Below are positions 44,543-56,236 of a stretch of DNA of 64,000 nt, piece by piece. The DNA is from Clavelina lepadiformis (lineage: Eukaryota; Chordata; Ascidiacea; Aplousobranchia; Clavelinidae), in contig NC_135240.1 of assembly GCF_947623445.1 (NCBI RefSeq), positions 7,068,001 through 7,132,000 of the forward strand, given 5' to 3'. The notes beneath the pieces are model-generated. The model saw nothing but the letters and a program-made list of their open reading frames with translations. It had not been told where the DNA came from and made no database searches. The translations under genes and the position numbers were made by a program. The first letter of the stretch is position 1. Each line of letters begins with the position of its first letter.

Positions 44543-45268
44543 ATGACGAGTTTTGTGATTGTTATTTTCATGACCATGGGAGCTGTCTCTGCAGCTGAGC
44601 CTGGCCGAAGTTGGACGAACACTAATCATCCGGGTGGCCTACCAGGTACATACGATTTACCAGATGAAACGCATGCTTTTCACGTAGACGCAGCCTGTTG
44701 TTAACTAGACTATTTCTGCATAACAAAAGTTGTTTGATCAGATTTCCAAAATCTTGATGCTGATGGGACTTCTTCGATATCCTGCTACGTTACTAACTCG
44801 GAACAAAAGCAATCCCTTGTAAATTGTCCAGGGAATGCAACCAAGTGTGGCATCGCCAGATTTGATATGACTCTGATATCCATTACACGTGGGTATAACA
44901 ACTACTTATCATAAACAACAAATTGATCACGATAAACATATTTACGATAAAGAAAATATTGCAATGTTAAACAAAGCCTAATGACTATGACACTTACCAT
45001 AGAGCGCATACCGGGTTACTTTTGCGCCATGGATGAGCATTGTAGAAACGCGAGTGAATTGTGCGAAGTTTTGGAAAAGAAGATTGCATATCCGGTAAAT
45101 AGTTTAATGTAAAAGATGCATGTTTAAAGGTGGTAAATATAAATGAAACTAGAAAACTACTTAAGTAAAACTTAACTAGTCTTGTATACTATGACTGTAT
45201 TTCAATTGCAGATAAAAAATTGTGAAGTTAGCTGCTGTGAAACCGATGGCTGCAATATATCGAAGTAA
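44543..45268 (+). CDS. Ly6/uPAR (three-finger)-like secreted protein, 132 aa, 4 exons
   Basis: Exons 44543-44645, 44742-44888, 45003-45094 and 45212-45268 join in frame with GT-AG introns. A signal peptide (about residues 1-18, MTSFVIVIFMTMGAVSA) precedes a domain with ten cysteines: ISCYV, LVNCPGN, TKCGIA, YFCAMDEHC, ELCEV and the closing NCEVSCCETDGCN. The CCxxDxCN end is the signature of Ly6/CD59/three-finger proteins. It ends four residues after this motif without a hydrophobic tail, so it is probably secreted rather than GPI-anchored. The acceptor and donor choices are mine, chosen for phase. Lies in the loop of the inverted repeat. Partner unknown. Confidence 0.72.
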
Positions 45269-45378
45269 ACTGTACAATAAAAGGTCTACAACTCTACACC
45301 TGATAACCTTGCCGATGTCATTTTAAGGGAAACCCCGTAGCTGAAAGCAGTACGGTAATGGTTGGTCTGGGTTACCGT

Positions 45379-45725
45379 ATTTTCTTGAATAGAAACCGCG
45401 GCTACTATTTTTTATTTTTGAACGTTTTGTGCGGCTTCTATTCGAGGGCGGCTTCTATTTTTATTACATGAAGTACCGGTAGTGTTGATTAGGTGACAAT
45501 AAAATTCTGTGCTCTCTTTTGACAAAAAGGTTTTATTCTATTACTATCCGATCACTAATGTAATGTGACAACTGTTGTTTTTCGCATGTGCAAGCTCTCA
45601 ATGACAGCCTTTATATTACACCGAAGCGATTTCAGCATTGTCTTCTGTGGCTTCTATGCGAGGGCGGCTTCTATTGTTTATTTTTAATTAAATCGTGCGG
45701 TTTCTATTCGAGGGATATTCGCTTC
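45379..45725. mobile_element. MITE-like repeat with GGCTTCTATTCGAGGG units
   Basis: Starts at ACCGTATTTTCTTGAATAG and has recurring words GCGGCTTCTATTCGAGGGCG near both ends (about 45450 and 45655). Looks like a nonautonomous DNA element whose ends carry internal repeats. Exact limits and family are uncertain. Confidence 0.4.
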
Positions 45726-46027
45726 GTTTCTATTCGCCATTTGGATATTCTGGATTGATCCAAGGGCAGCAAAACAAAGTAATGTACCGTAGAAATTATA
45801 CAGTATCCGCTACTCTTGCTATACTTTTTAAACTGTTTGAAAACAAACTTTACGGTAGGCATTTTATATTGGCATTTCTTCATAGCCTATGCTGGCTTAC
45901 GCTAGGCTGTCAGGGTGTGGTCGGGACAAAGCTTATACCGATGAAGGTACCACGCATTTTACGTCATAATGAGGGCAAAATATTTCCCGACACCGGCATT
46001 AAATGTTGAGATTATGTTATACCGTTA

Positions 46028-46640
46028 CGGTAAGTTTCTTCAAACCTGTAACCTAGCAATTTAAAGTTGTTTGTCTTCATGATGTTTATTAAATATCAAG
46101 GAAAAAATATTTATCTTAAGCTACAAAAACGGTCACAATACAGAGCAAATTTAATGGAGTAATCAAGTTGAAGAACCTAAGTATGACACGAATGAAGGTG
46201 GATTTCTTGAAATAATCAAAGCTTGTAAAATTAACTGTAACGTTTGAAAGTCCAAGTTGTTGTACATTCTTTGTTTATTGAATGGCACCAAATTTCATTC
46301 GGATCAATCCACTGCCATCCAAGGCTTCTCATTTCCTCTACCAGAGCGATGTGGAGTTCATCTTTGGAACGAGTGTGAATTAGACATGTTCTAAAATCAT
46401 CTTCTCTGCCATTCGGATTATCAAACTCGTACGAAGTACATTTGCTGCTTCGATGCTGTTTGCTTTTGAATGAGTTAATGCAGCCATGAAACGAAGAAAG
46501 AAGCTCCAGAATAGGTTCGATAGTTTCCTTTTCAAATCCAGGTGCAACTGACGCTGTGTAGGAGCAGTAAGTCTCGTTTTCATAAAATTCCAAAATCGTG
46601 AAACGTAAATAGGGCATGATTCAATAAACTTTTAATACAA
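46028..46640 (-). repeat. Inverted repeat, right arm (MPxLRFT gene C plus 3' flank)
   Basis: Inverse partner of 43300-43872. The arm carries the open gene C. Confidence 0.8.
46231..46617 (-). CDS. MPxLRFT-family protein C, 128 aa, unknown function
   Basis: Minus-strand single-exon frame beginning MPYLRFT. Family motifs in order: YTASVAPGF, ILELLSSF, YEFDNP, DELHIALVEEM, GWQWIDPNE, TTWTF. Open and full length; it is the live relative of the dead copies E at 11925 and 43303. An upstream module with a CCAAT box lies about 0.4 kb before the start (46960-47045), as for genes A and B. No signal peptide, membrane segment or known domain recognised. Confidence 0.75.
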   Translation of the reverse strand: MPYLRFTILEFYENETYCSYTASVAPGFEKETIEPILELLSSFHGCINSFKSKQHRSSKCTSYEFDNPNGREDDFRTCLIHTRSKDELHIALVEEMRSLGWQWIDPNEIWCHSINKECTTTWTFKRYS

Positions 46641-46959
46641 AATGTTAAAACAACAACGATAACAGAAGATTTCTTGCCCTATTGCCTATTAACCTGTGTT
46701 TCGTTTTTTTATTGTAAATACTCAAATTGACTTATGCAATTCTACGCAAAGTTCAAGCTCAATTTAGCTAATATCAGAAGTCCTTTCCATTTATGGCAAC
46801 CATTTATAGAAGGTTCTTATAATTCTTGTTAAAAAACTCAAACTGAACATCACAAATCGTGTCTATTAGACTAATAGTAAGAAAATACTGGTTCCTACTT
46901 GTGCTTCGTTGGAGCACACACCAACATTTTCTGAAAGCGTTAAAATAAAGTTTGTGGAC

Positions 46960-47045
46960 AAGGCGAAGAGTTTAATTTCAACACGTTTGTGCTCGAGGGA
47001 GAGATACAACCGGTGTGAAAGGTGCACGCCACAGCAACCAATCAA
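46960..47045 (-). promoter_or_regulatory. Conserved upstream module of MPxLRFT gene C
   Basis: In the sense of gene C: TTTGATTGGTTG (inverted CCAAT box, 47036-47043), an ACCGGTT core, then CGAGCACAAACGTGTTGAAA (complement of 46977-46996) and CTTGTCC. Aligns with the modules of genes A and B. Confidence 0.58.
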
Positions 47046-49818
47046 ACGGCAAAGTTAAAAAGCGTTTTCCTTGTTAAACTCATGTCATGCTCTTAGAGGC
47101 AATGGTAGAACAATAATGTTATGAGCAATTCTGCCTTATCAACAGTATGACAAGTTAGTGTTCTAACTTCTAACAGTGCAATATTTGAATTATCTAAATT
47201 TTTTAAGCCCTTTTTTGGCTATTTGTTGAAAATTATTGACAGCAAGATCACAGACCATGGTAGTAAGGGACCTACAATCATTCTACACTTGATCCTGTCA
47301 TGCATGGCACAAAAGTTTGGTGACGATATGCACTTTTTAGTTTAAGTGTGTGCAGGATACTACAACAAATATAATTAATATAAATGCTGGCAATTGCAGC
47401 CACCATTTACTTAACAAATCTTAAACAATGATTTTATGAAAATCTTAAATCCTCGTTTTCACATGACATTTAGCTTTAATTCCATCCTCTTATTAGCACC
47501 GTTTGCAAATGCATTTAGCCAGGCTAGATATAGTTCCTAATATTGAATGCAGTTACTTACCTCCTCTACTTGACATTCAGAGCTGTATAATTTGATTATA
47601 TAAAACCTCGCTTGATATTTTTGTTTACTTCGTTCGGTATAGCATAGAACCAAAAACCTCTGGGATAATTTTAAGTCTAGTTTAAAGCAATTTGCTTTCA
47701 ACTGATTTTCACTGATAAAATAAGATCATTGTTTCTCTATTTAAATCTACCCGCTTGGTGTCACGATGGAACAATTTTCTTGATTTTACCCTGCATAATT
47801 TTGAGACTGTTTGATTATTTTATTTCTTGTCATCTGTGCTTCCTTTCTTCATTGTTCACTGTTTAACAGAATTTTGAAACATTAAAAGCAGCCATCAAGA
47901 AATGTGTACATTTGTGCAATACAACATTCTAAACATTCTTTTATCAATAGCTTTGACGAATTAAATTATTATATAGAATATAGAGCTTGATAGAATTGAC
48001 ATCCTGGTAGTTTCATATGTGGGGAAAAGATCATTCTGATTCCACCATGTTTGCTTTTATCCAGCCAGCTTTGTTTGAAACCTGAAATATAAAATATATC
48101 TCTTGTAAACTACCATGTAATAGCCAAGAAAAAATAAAAAAAACGTTGATGATACAGAAAATATTAAACAGTTTTGTCTGAAAGTTTTACCTTTGTCTGC
48201 ACTCTTGGTAGTTTTAATTCACAACCAATACCCTATCAAATGACACCAACCAGGACAGCAGATAGTTCAAACCAAACTATGTCGATATAAGCAGATAAAC
48301 ATGTACTGTAGAGAAGATTAGTGAAACTGTTTTGAAACGAATTTTGAATTCAATATTTACTTACAAGAAACCGTGATCGATGCAAAATTGGGAATTACCA
48401 GTCGCTTGGAGGTCACCAGGGACAAGTTATCTTCGAAAAATAGCATTAAAGTTAAGCTCACGTAAGAAAGATGGTAAAATAAAAATGTAAATACACTTAT
48501 AGTAAACTCGATGAGCTAACATTTTTGGGGTATTTATATGAACGTAAATGTTACAAAATTAATTGAGTCAATCGTTTAATAAAAAGGTTTTTTCGAGGCT
48601 TTTTTTCACAAATTACAAAACAATGCGTTGCTTTGTATTGCAAAGAATTAACAGCAGAGACATGTCACAGCCTTGAAACTCATATTCCACTCCTCAAGGA
48701 TCCACGAAGTTATTGAAACTCGTAATTTGCTTGGTAAAAGTAAGTCGTGTTACGTATAGGAAGCAATACCACCATACTTTTATACGGTTAAATCTCATTT
48801 TTTGTTCAGATAAACAAGAAATTACCCACAGTCTTAGAAAGTTGGTAAATAATACAGCTTGGCAATCTATATAACCTTGGTATAAATGTCATTCAAATAC
48901 TGTATGTATGAGCTATATGAGAAAACTTTGACGTAAAGTTTCATACGGCTTACACTTGTTTTTCCTGCTCAGAGAAAAATGAGGTTGCTACTTTTATGGA
49001 AAGTTTATAATTAATGCGTTCAACTATGCTAAACATATAACCGTTGTTTCCTTGTCGTTCGAGTTTACATAAAGTTTTAAAAAAAACTATAAAGCAATGT
49101 TTATAAGGCTTACACTTATTGCTTCCGCTCCGAGAAACACCTTTTAACCTAGAGCCATGGAAATGACCTATTTTTAGTGTTTTTGGATATAAAATATTGC
49201 TGTTTGCTTTGAAATTATTTGCTGATTTAATGCCCCTATTATTATTGAGACCACTACTCACTAACGTAAACGTATTCTGACCAATCACACATTTTCATGA
49301 TGCATCTCTATATTTAGCACGTGCTTCATATAACGCAATATTGCTTGCTCATGTTGTTAATTTCTATGTTCGTGATAACATGACGTAAAAGTTAATTTAA
49401 TTGTCGCTTAAAAGGAAATAAGTTTATGCCACAAAAGACCGTTATAGCCCCTAGGATGGGTTTTCAAAATTTACATCGGTCATGATACAGCATTATAGGC
49501 TATTAACCATTCGTATGACATTGGTATAGATTCAGAAGGTCATGTAAAATTGCAACATCTCTGCTTCGAGCTAATTCCAATTAAACTTTGCATAGTCATT
49601 GGAAAATGGTTAAATTCAATGATTATATCAATGGTAAAATATAGCCACATCATTTAAATATGAGAAAATTATTTTCCAGTAAACATAACAAGCCAACTAA
49701 CAAAAGATTGAACAGAAACACACAACAAGAAATAAATGGAAAACACGTTTAATGGTGATAAACACGATAAATAGCGTTTTCCGTGAAACAGGAAAACAAC
49801 ATTTCCGCGTGAAACATT
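47046..49818. other. Intergenic, genes C to D
   Basis: AT-rich. Open frames are short and without motifs; the 112-codon minus frame at 48950-49288 has no recognisable feature. I see no gene or clear repeat. Confidence 0.5.
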
Positions 49819-50181
49819 TTACTTTTCGCAAAAAGTCCATTTAGTTTCCTTTTCATCGTTCGTGATGTTGTTCATGACATTAATCAACTTCCAGTTGCAT
49901 TGTTGCATTTCGTCAAGCAGGGCCACGTGTAGTTCATCCATAGAAATCTTTGTTTTAGACCAGTGGCAAGAATATCCGTGTGTGTTGTTTTGTTGTTGAT
50001 GAGGAAATGTCAATGAATATGCGGAACATCTAGAAGAGTCTGACTCCGCCTTTCTGACGATAACTTTATCTCGAAACGACTGAAGAACACTTAATATTGT
50101 CTCGTTAACAATTTCCTCGTAACCTTTGGTTACCACTGCAGAAAAATTCGAGCTTGTCGCCGTAAAACACAAATGTGGCAT
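49819..50181 (-). CDS. MPxLRFT-family protein D, 120 aa, divergent member
   Basis: Minus-strand single-exon frame beginning MPHLCFT. It keeps FSAVVTKGYEE (aligned with ASVSPGYED), ILSVLQSF, CSAY, MDELHVALLDEMQ, NWKLI (the GWxW position is reduced to one Trp) and KWTF near the end. The YEFDDP motif is replaced by SLTFPHQQ. Shorter than the others by about eight residues near the front. I could not find the shared upstream module, so its control may differ. Function unknown. Confidence 0.68.
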   Translation of the reverse strand: MPHLCFTATSSNFSAVVTKGYEEIVNETILSVLQSFRDKVIVRKAESDSSRCSAYSLTFPHQQQNNTHGYSCHWSKTKISMDELHVALLDEMQQCNWKLINVMNNITNDEKETKWTFCEK

Positions 50182-51865
50182 ATTATGAATCCATATAAGG
50201 AAACTTGCAGGATTTAAGATTGTAGTTTTGCAACTGTTGATTAAATTTATATGGCTTTAACCAAACTGAAAATAATAAATACAAATACTGACTGTTAATA
50301 TACTCTATCCTGTCTTTCCCTTGTCGCTACAAATACTTTTCAAGATTTAAAACATCGTGTAACAACGACTGTATGTAAACCATGTTTGTAGTCTCCTCTT
50401 TTGCTTTATGTGGCTCTAAGTTATAAACACATCGTGCAGCTTTGCTTTTTGCCTGTAAGCGTTTATCAACTTATAACTATTACACAGTATTTTTACAGGA
50501 AGAGTTAAGTTGGTACGAGAAAACGCTGTTAACTTTGTGCGTCGCTAATAATGACGTTGCATAAAATTAATTGAGAACCAACGGAAGCTTTTTCAAATGA
50601 ATCTTAACGCGGCCGCCTAACGCCCTAAACGAAGGCAATATCGGCAGCAATAGTTTTTGCTGTTAAATAATCTTTAGGCTCCCGGATACGGCATAGCCTA
50701 CTTATTTTTGCAATTCGTTCATATTTTTTTCTCTGTCTACGCTGTCAAAAAAGAGTTTTCTAAGCATATAGTTTTCCAGCCATTTATTAGCGAGACGATG
50801 CATCGTCTGCATGCAAACAAGTTCTATAGCAAAGCGTCCTTACTTCCACAACGGGGTATTATTTATTAACTAAGTTCGCAGAAACTGAGTTTATTTACGG
50901 TGTTGATTTTGTACTCATAAAACCAGCCAGGTAATCATAATAGTTCTCATAACCAGTTTTATAATGAAATGTTTTGCCGCCAATTCAAAACTCCAACAAA
51001 GCGTAAAACGTTGTTTAAGTAGATTACGATAATTCCAAACTTAGACCTTTTGGTTTTGTTTTGTTTATCCATTCTTAAAGAATTTGATACATTTCATTAG
51101 CCTACATGAAACCCTTGTCTCGCCGATCTAATTGCAATCCGCTTGATGGGCAAAAGATGTTGCTGTTTCGATAGGTACTTTTGTATGCATTTTTACATCT
51201 TCAGCCATTCGGTCAACAAATTTTTCTTAAAATTTTGCCAAGGAAAAACGACATAGGCTACAGTGAGAGCTGGCGTTAGATGGAATATCCACTGCAATTT
51301 TACACTGAGTTCATTTGATGCATAATCACCTGTCAAAGGAGAAAAATTTTTCTTGAAAGAAGTACCTTTGAAAATAACGTGACCACACGATACAAACGAT
51401 ACGCTACTGTTTGGTATGACATTCACGTTGCAGGCTTTTCTCAAAACAAAGTGGTATTTTTAAGTAGGGTATTTCCCTGCTTTAAGAAAGCCTTGAGGCT
51501 AAAATCAAGCTTGGAAAATGGACATGACATGGCAGTATGATGAAAGATAATGATCATAAAAGATCGTTGATTAAATTCTCGACCATTAATGATATCATTC
51601 ATAAACGCTTCAAATGTAAAACCGTAATGAATGACGCTATAAAATGTGAATTGAATGCGTAAAATGTAGAGTGAAGGTTTAATTTTAGAATTTATTCATT
51701 TTGCACATGTAATGTAGCCTAGAGTAGTTAATGAATTAATTGCTATTGGGCATGGTGGTACTTTGAGTGAAAACTTAATTGCTCACATAAGCAGTACAGA
51801 ATGTACTATAATTAATAACGATCTGTCTTTTTATTGTTTATAGTAAGTAATTATTGGTCGGTTTT
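50182..51865. other. Intergenic, gene D to the split nuclear-type gene
   Basis: No supportable gene. The 83-codon minus frame at 51193-51444 has no recognised motif. Confidence 0.5.
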
Positions 51866-52252
51866 ATGGATGAATTTATTAATAAAACTTTGAGTGATAA
51901 TGATAATCCATTTTCTGAAATGTCATATTCTGAATGCACAGTACAATCGTTATTGCCCACTGCAATACAAGCTGCTAAAGAAAGCAGTGACACTGATGGA
52001 GGGATGAGATCTTCATTTTGTGACTGTTCTTTTATCAAGATTATCAATGGGCACTTGGAAAAAACTCCTTGTGTCAACATACCTAATGGCCAGTGCCAGC
52101 GTTTACACAGATTTTCTGCTACACCATCCTCGCATTCTTCAGATTTTAAGAGGAAAAGAACATCAGAAGATTTTTCATTTTGCAGTGCATCTTATGTTGA
52201 ATGTCCTGGACATGAAAATGTGACCACAGACATTGAGGATTCTACGACGTGT

Positions 52253-52669
52253 TATGACATTTAATAATTCGCTGATGGTTGAATTGATAGATAGTTTTTC
52301 TTCTGACTCGATGAGATGGTTGTCGTTTCTTGAACGGTTTGATAATGCTGTTTGCTTCTTAAATTCTGTCTATATATATTGCTAAATTATAAAGTCTCAT
52401 TTTGTTTATTATAACACAAAGGCTTTCGCCTTCGGGCGAAGCTTTCTGTTTGTTACATAGCGCTGTAGTAACCAGTGAAATCGATCACGTAAAAAGGGAA
52501 GATTGAAAACATTACATCGGTATTTATATGTGACACACCAGTTCAAGCGAGGAAATTATCTGACGTCATTAAGGAAAACTCAAGTCTGGTAAACACTGAA
52601 TTACAAGATCCCAAATTAAATTCCAAACATCTTGGAAAACAACTCGTGATTCGTGACGTAATCGTCACA
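52253..52669 (-). repeat. LTR 1 of the array (diverged, 417 bp)
   Basis: Aligns with the other two LTRs but is about 100 bp shorter and less similar, especially near its left end. Confidence 0.7.
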
Positions 52670-53313
52670 TAGCCTTCCTACCCAGAGTAAAGCTTGCCTG
52701 AAATGAAATTGAAGGCAACCTTTACTCGACAAAATTATGTCTTTGATTAAAAGATTAGTCACGGTCATTAAAACAAGAATTTAGTACAGTACAATGACAG
52801 AGTTCGGTAAATATAACAAATATCGATACACCGTTTCACTTGAAATACAAAACATGAGACATAAGCTTACAGAAGTGTCGCTTTCCCTTGCGTGTCGAAG
52901 GTAAAAAAATGAGCGATCACGTCTGCGTGTGTCGTTCCGCGGCTGTAGCAAGCCTTGTTTGCGGTAGAGAGATGCGCCGTGTGGCGATGTCCAATGGACT
53001 TTGTCTTGATGCGTAAAAAATATATACAATAGTTTGCTCATGCTCTTGGAGATGTATAACACGTTAGTTAGGCGATCAAAACTTCATCACATCAACCAGG
53101 CATCAATGTCATTAGTGCTGTTGTTTCCGAATTAATCTCGTTGCTGATATTGTAGATGGAATGTCTTGAAAACTTCCTCGTTGACCAGCGTTCGTAGTTG
53201 GCTGATCTTGCTGTTGAAACTTGGTCATCAAAACTTCATAAATAGCTGGTAACATTCTTTCTCGCTCAATGTGCAACTAACTCAGCAATTTCGAACTTAC
53301 TCGGGCACCAATT

Positions 53314-53831
53314 TATGACATTTTTATATTCACTTGTGCACTACTTGTGTGAGGTATTACACAAGGAACATATCTGTCATAAAGTCCGCATATGCTGGCG
53401 GTAATTGTTTGAATATGAGCGAGGACGATAGTTGGTTGGTAACTTGTTTTGCTTCTGCTTCGATGGATGAGTTCTCATTTCTCAAATTTGCGTGACTATG
53501 CTGTTAGTTGCTTGATTCTGTCTAACTTATACAAATTACTAACTTATAAAGTTTCCATTTTTATTTATTATCAGACACGAAGGCTTTCACCTTCGGGCAA
53601 AGCTTGCTGAATGTTACATAGCGCTGTAGTAACCAGTGAAATCGATCACGTAAAAAGGAAAGATTGAAAACATTACATCAGTATTTATATGTGACACACC
53701 AGTTCAAGCGAGGAAATTATCTGACGTCATTAAGGAAAACGCAAGTCTGATAAACAACTGAATTATAGGATTCTAAATTAAATTTCAAACATCTTGGAAA
53801 ACAACTCGTGATTCGTGACGTAATCGTCACA
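53314..53831 (-). repeat. LTR 2 of the array (518 bp)
   Basis: Same length as LTR 3 and apparently identical to it. Its left edge adjoins the likely primer-binding site (ACTCGGGCACCA on the plus strand, about 53300-53310). Confidence 0.78.
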
Positions 53832-54477
53832 TAGCCTTCCTACCCAGAGTAAAGCTTGCCTGAAATGAAATTGAAGGCAACCTTTACTCGACAAAATTAT
53901 GTCTGTGGTATAATATTCATCACAGTTATTAAAACAAGAATTTGGTACAGTACAATGACAAAGTTCGGTAAATATAACAAATATCGATACACCGTTTCAC
54001 TTGAAATACAAAACATGAGACATAAGCTTACAGAAGTGTCGCATTTCCTTGCGTGTCGAAGGTAAAAAAAATGAGCGATCACGTCTGCGTGTGTCGTTCC
54101 GCGGCTGTAGCAAGCCTTGTTCGCGGTAGAGAGATGCAGTTTGTTGCGATGTCCAGTGGACTTTGTTTCTTGATGCGTAAAAAATATATACAATAGGTCG
54201 CTCATGCTCTTGGAGATGTATAACACGTTAGTTAGGCGATCAAAACTTCATCACATCAACCAGGCATCAATGTCATTAGTGCTGTTGTTTCCGAATTAAT
54301 CTCGTTGCTGATATTGTAGATGGAATGTCTTGAAAACTTCCTCGTTGACCAGCGTTCGTAGTTGGCTGATCTTGCTGTTGAAACTTGGTCATCAAAACTT
54401 CATAAATAGCTGGTAACATTCTTTCTCGCTCAATGTGCAACTAACTCAGCAATTTCGAACTTACTCGGGCACCAATT

Positions 54478-54995
54478 TATGACATTTTTATATTCACTTG
54501 TGCACTACTTGTGTGAGGTATTACACAAGGAACATATCTGTCATAAAGTCCGCATATGCTGGCGGTAATTGTTTGAATATGAGCGAGGACGATAGTTGGT
54601 TGGTAACTTGTTTTGCTTCTGCTTCGATGGATGAGTTCTCATTTCTCAAATTTGCGTGACTATGCTGTTAGTTGCTTGATTCTGTCTAACTTATACAAAT
54701 TACTAACTTATAAAGTTTCCATTTTTATTTATTATCAGACACGAAGGCTTTCACCTTCGGGCAAAGCTTGCTGAATGTTACATAGCGCTGTAGTAACCAG
54801 TGAAATCGATCACGTAAAAAGGAAAGATTGAAAACATTACATCAGTATTTATATGTGACACACCAGTTCAAGCGAGGAAATTATCTGACGTCATTAAGGA
54901 AAACGCAAGTCTGATAAACAACTGAATTATAGGATTCTAAATTAAATTTCAAACATCTTGGAAAACAACTCGTGATTCGTGACGTAATCGTCACA
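54478..54995 (-). repeat. LTR 3 of the array (518 bp)
   Basis: Its right edge adjoins the GTGT target duplication and then the resumed host exon. Confidence 0.78.
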
Positions 54996-55590
54996 GTGTG
55001 AAATCCTAGATGATGTCACACTTCCCGTACTGCAACCAGACAAACATAGCAATGATCCAAAGAAAAGGAAATTTTGTTCAGAAGAAAGCTTATTAAATGT
55101 GAAACAACCTCCTTCAAAATTAAAAAGAAGGGCCAGTTGGTCTTCTCAAAATCCATCAATTCTAAAACATGGCTTGGATAAAAGTATAAAGTCATCTCAT
55201 GGATCTTCGATACTGGATGGACTCAATCTTAGCGTGTTTGATGAACCTTTTGATCAGACTTTAAAATCAAGCCATAAAGCTACGTTTGATTCAAAAGGTA
55301 AAGATTGCAATAGATTGATCAACAAAACTAGAGTATCATTACATAAATCTTTCTTTACTGACACACATCTTGGAAATGGATGCATCGACGCTAACGAGTG
55401 GAAGCCCTGCTCTGTTATTAAAGGGATATCGAAGGTTACTTCCCCTCTATCATCAAGCACCCCTAAGCGCACAAACAATCACAAAGTCACAGAATTAACA
55501 AACAAATCATTTTCACTTTGTTCACCTAAGACTATTTCAGAAGAGCACCTTTGGTTGTCAGCAGATCTTTTTAACAACTGCGATGAATAA

Positions 55591-56236
55591 AAATGTTGAC
55601 AACAGCACAGCAGCTTAATAACATGACAGTGGTGGATTGAGAGGAACATGTCCTTCGAAGTGATTTAAATATTATTATTATTACTGTTCATATATGCGTT
55701 CTATCTGTGCATATTTTATAAATAGGCCTTACCACGAAGTTGTTTACAGATGTATGACAAGTCTTACCGTACAGCAGCATTACAAGTTAGAAATTATGAA
55801 GGTATTAATTGGTAACATTGTTATCACATGTTCTGTTGAAAGCAATGCGATAATTATGTGTGGAATTTTTTGATTTTACCCATTTTCTTTCATGTATTCT
55901 TCTTTTGATACCCAAATTTCAATGTGATATTTAGTTATGTTCTGTTTTCAGCACAAGTTAGTGTTTAAGAAATTATTTTACATATTTTCAGTTTATTTCA
56001 ATGAATTCTGAACAACAGAAAATATCAATTTTTCTTTTATCAATCACAAAATGTATTTATAACTCTAATTATTTATTAGTTATTAAATATTACCATCTAA
56101 TGCAGTAGAGGGATGGATCATTCAAAAGGAAATATCTAGCATTACATTTACATCGCAATATATATTTAAAAGAAATTATAAAAATTTTACACGTCATTTC
56201 ATATTCAAAATATGTCCAGTTGAAAACGATTAAATT
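55591..56236. other. Intergenic between the split gene and the DHRS4-like pair
   Basis: AT-rich; convergent 3' ends on both sides. No gene seen. Confidence 0.55.

Larger units (their letters stand above)
52253..54995 (-). mobile_element. LTR element array: LTR - short internal - LTR - short internal - LTR (fossil)
   Basis: Three LTRs (52253-52669, 53314-53831, 54478-54995) alternate with two internal parts of about 645 bp. Read on the minus strand, an LTR starts TGTGACGATTACG and is followed by AATTGGTGCCCGAGT, a likely tRNA primer-binding site; a purine-rich tract precedes the next LTR. Target duplication GTGT at 52249-52252 and 54996-54999. The internal parts code for nothing I recognise, so it is a small nonautonomous (TRIM-like) element. 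The second and third LTRs look identical; the first is shorter and more diverged. Confidence 0.8.
51866..55590 (+). pseudogene. Unrecognised Ser/Lys-rich host gene, exon split by LTR array
   Basis: An ATG at 51866 opens a frame to 52252, then meets a stop inside the inserted array. The same frame resumes at 55000 and runs to the stop at 55588-55590. The two parts are in register once the array and one copy of the GTGT target duplication are set aside, so this was one host exon of about 325 codons. The product is Ser-rich and hydrophilic, with basic clusters suited to nuclear import (FKRKRTS, DPKKRKF, KLKRRASW, the last also a kinase-like RRAS site). No known domain recognised. As read here it would end about four codons after the insertion point, unless the array is spliced out; GT/AG sites at the very edges would not keep the frame. 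Confidence 0.65.

Noticed and set aside
52781-53062. 93-codon minus frame and its relative at 53897-54226
   Set aside because: They lie in the internal parts of the small LTR element, differ in length between units and match no known protein.
52249-54996. The LTR array as an ordinary intron of the host gene
   Set aside because: GT and AG do occur at the edges, but splicing there would shift the frame, whereas removal of the array with one GTGT copy restores it exactly. Splicing at inner sites cannot be excluded.
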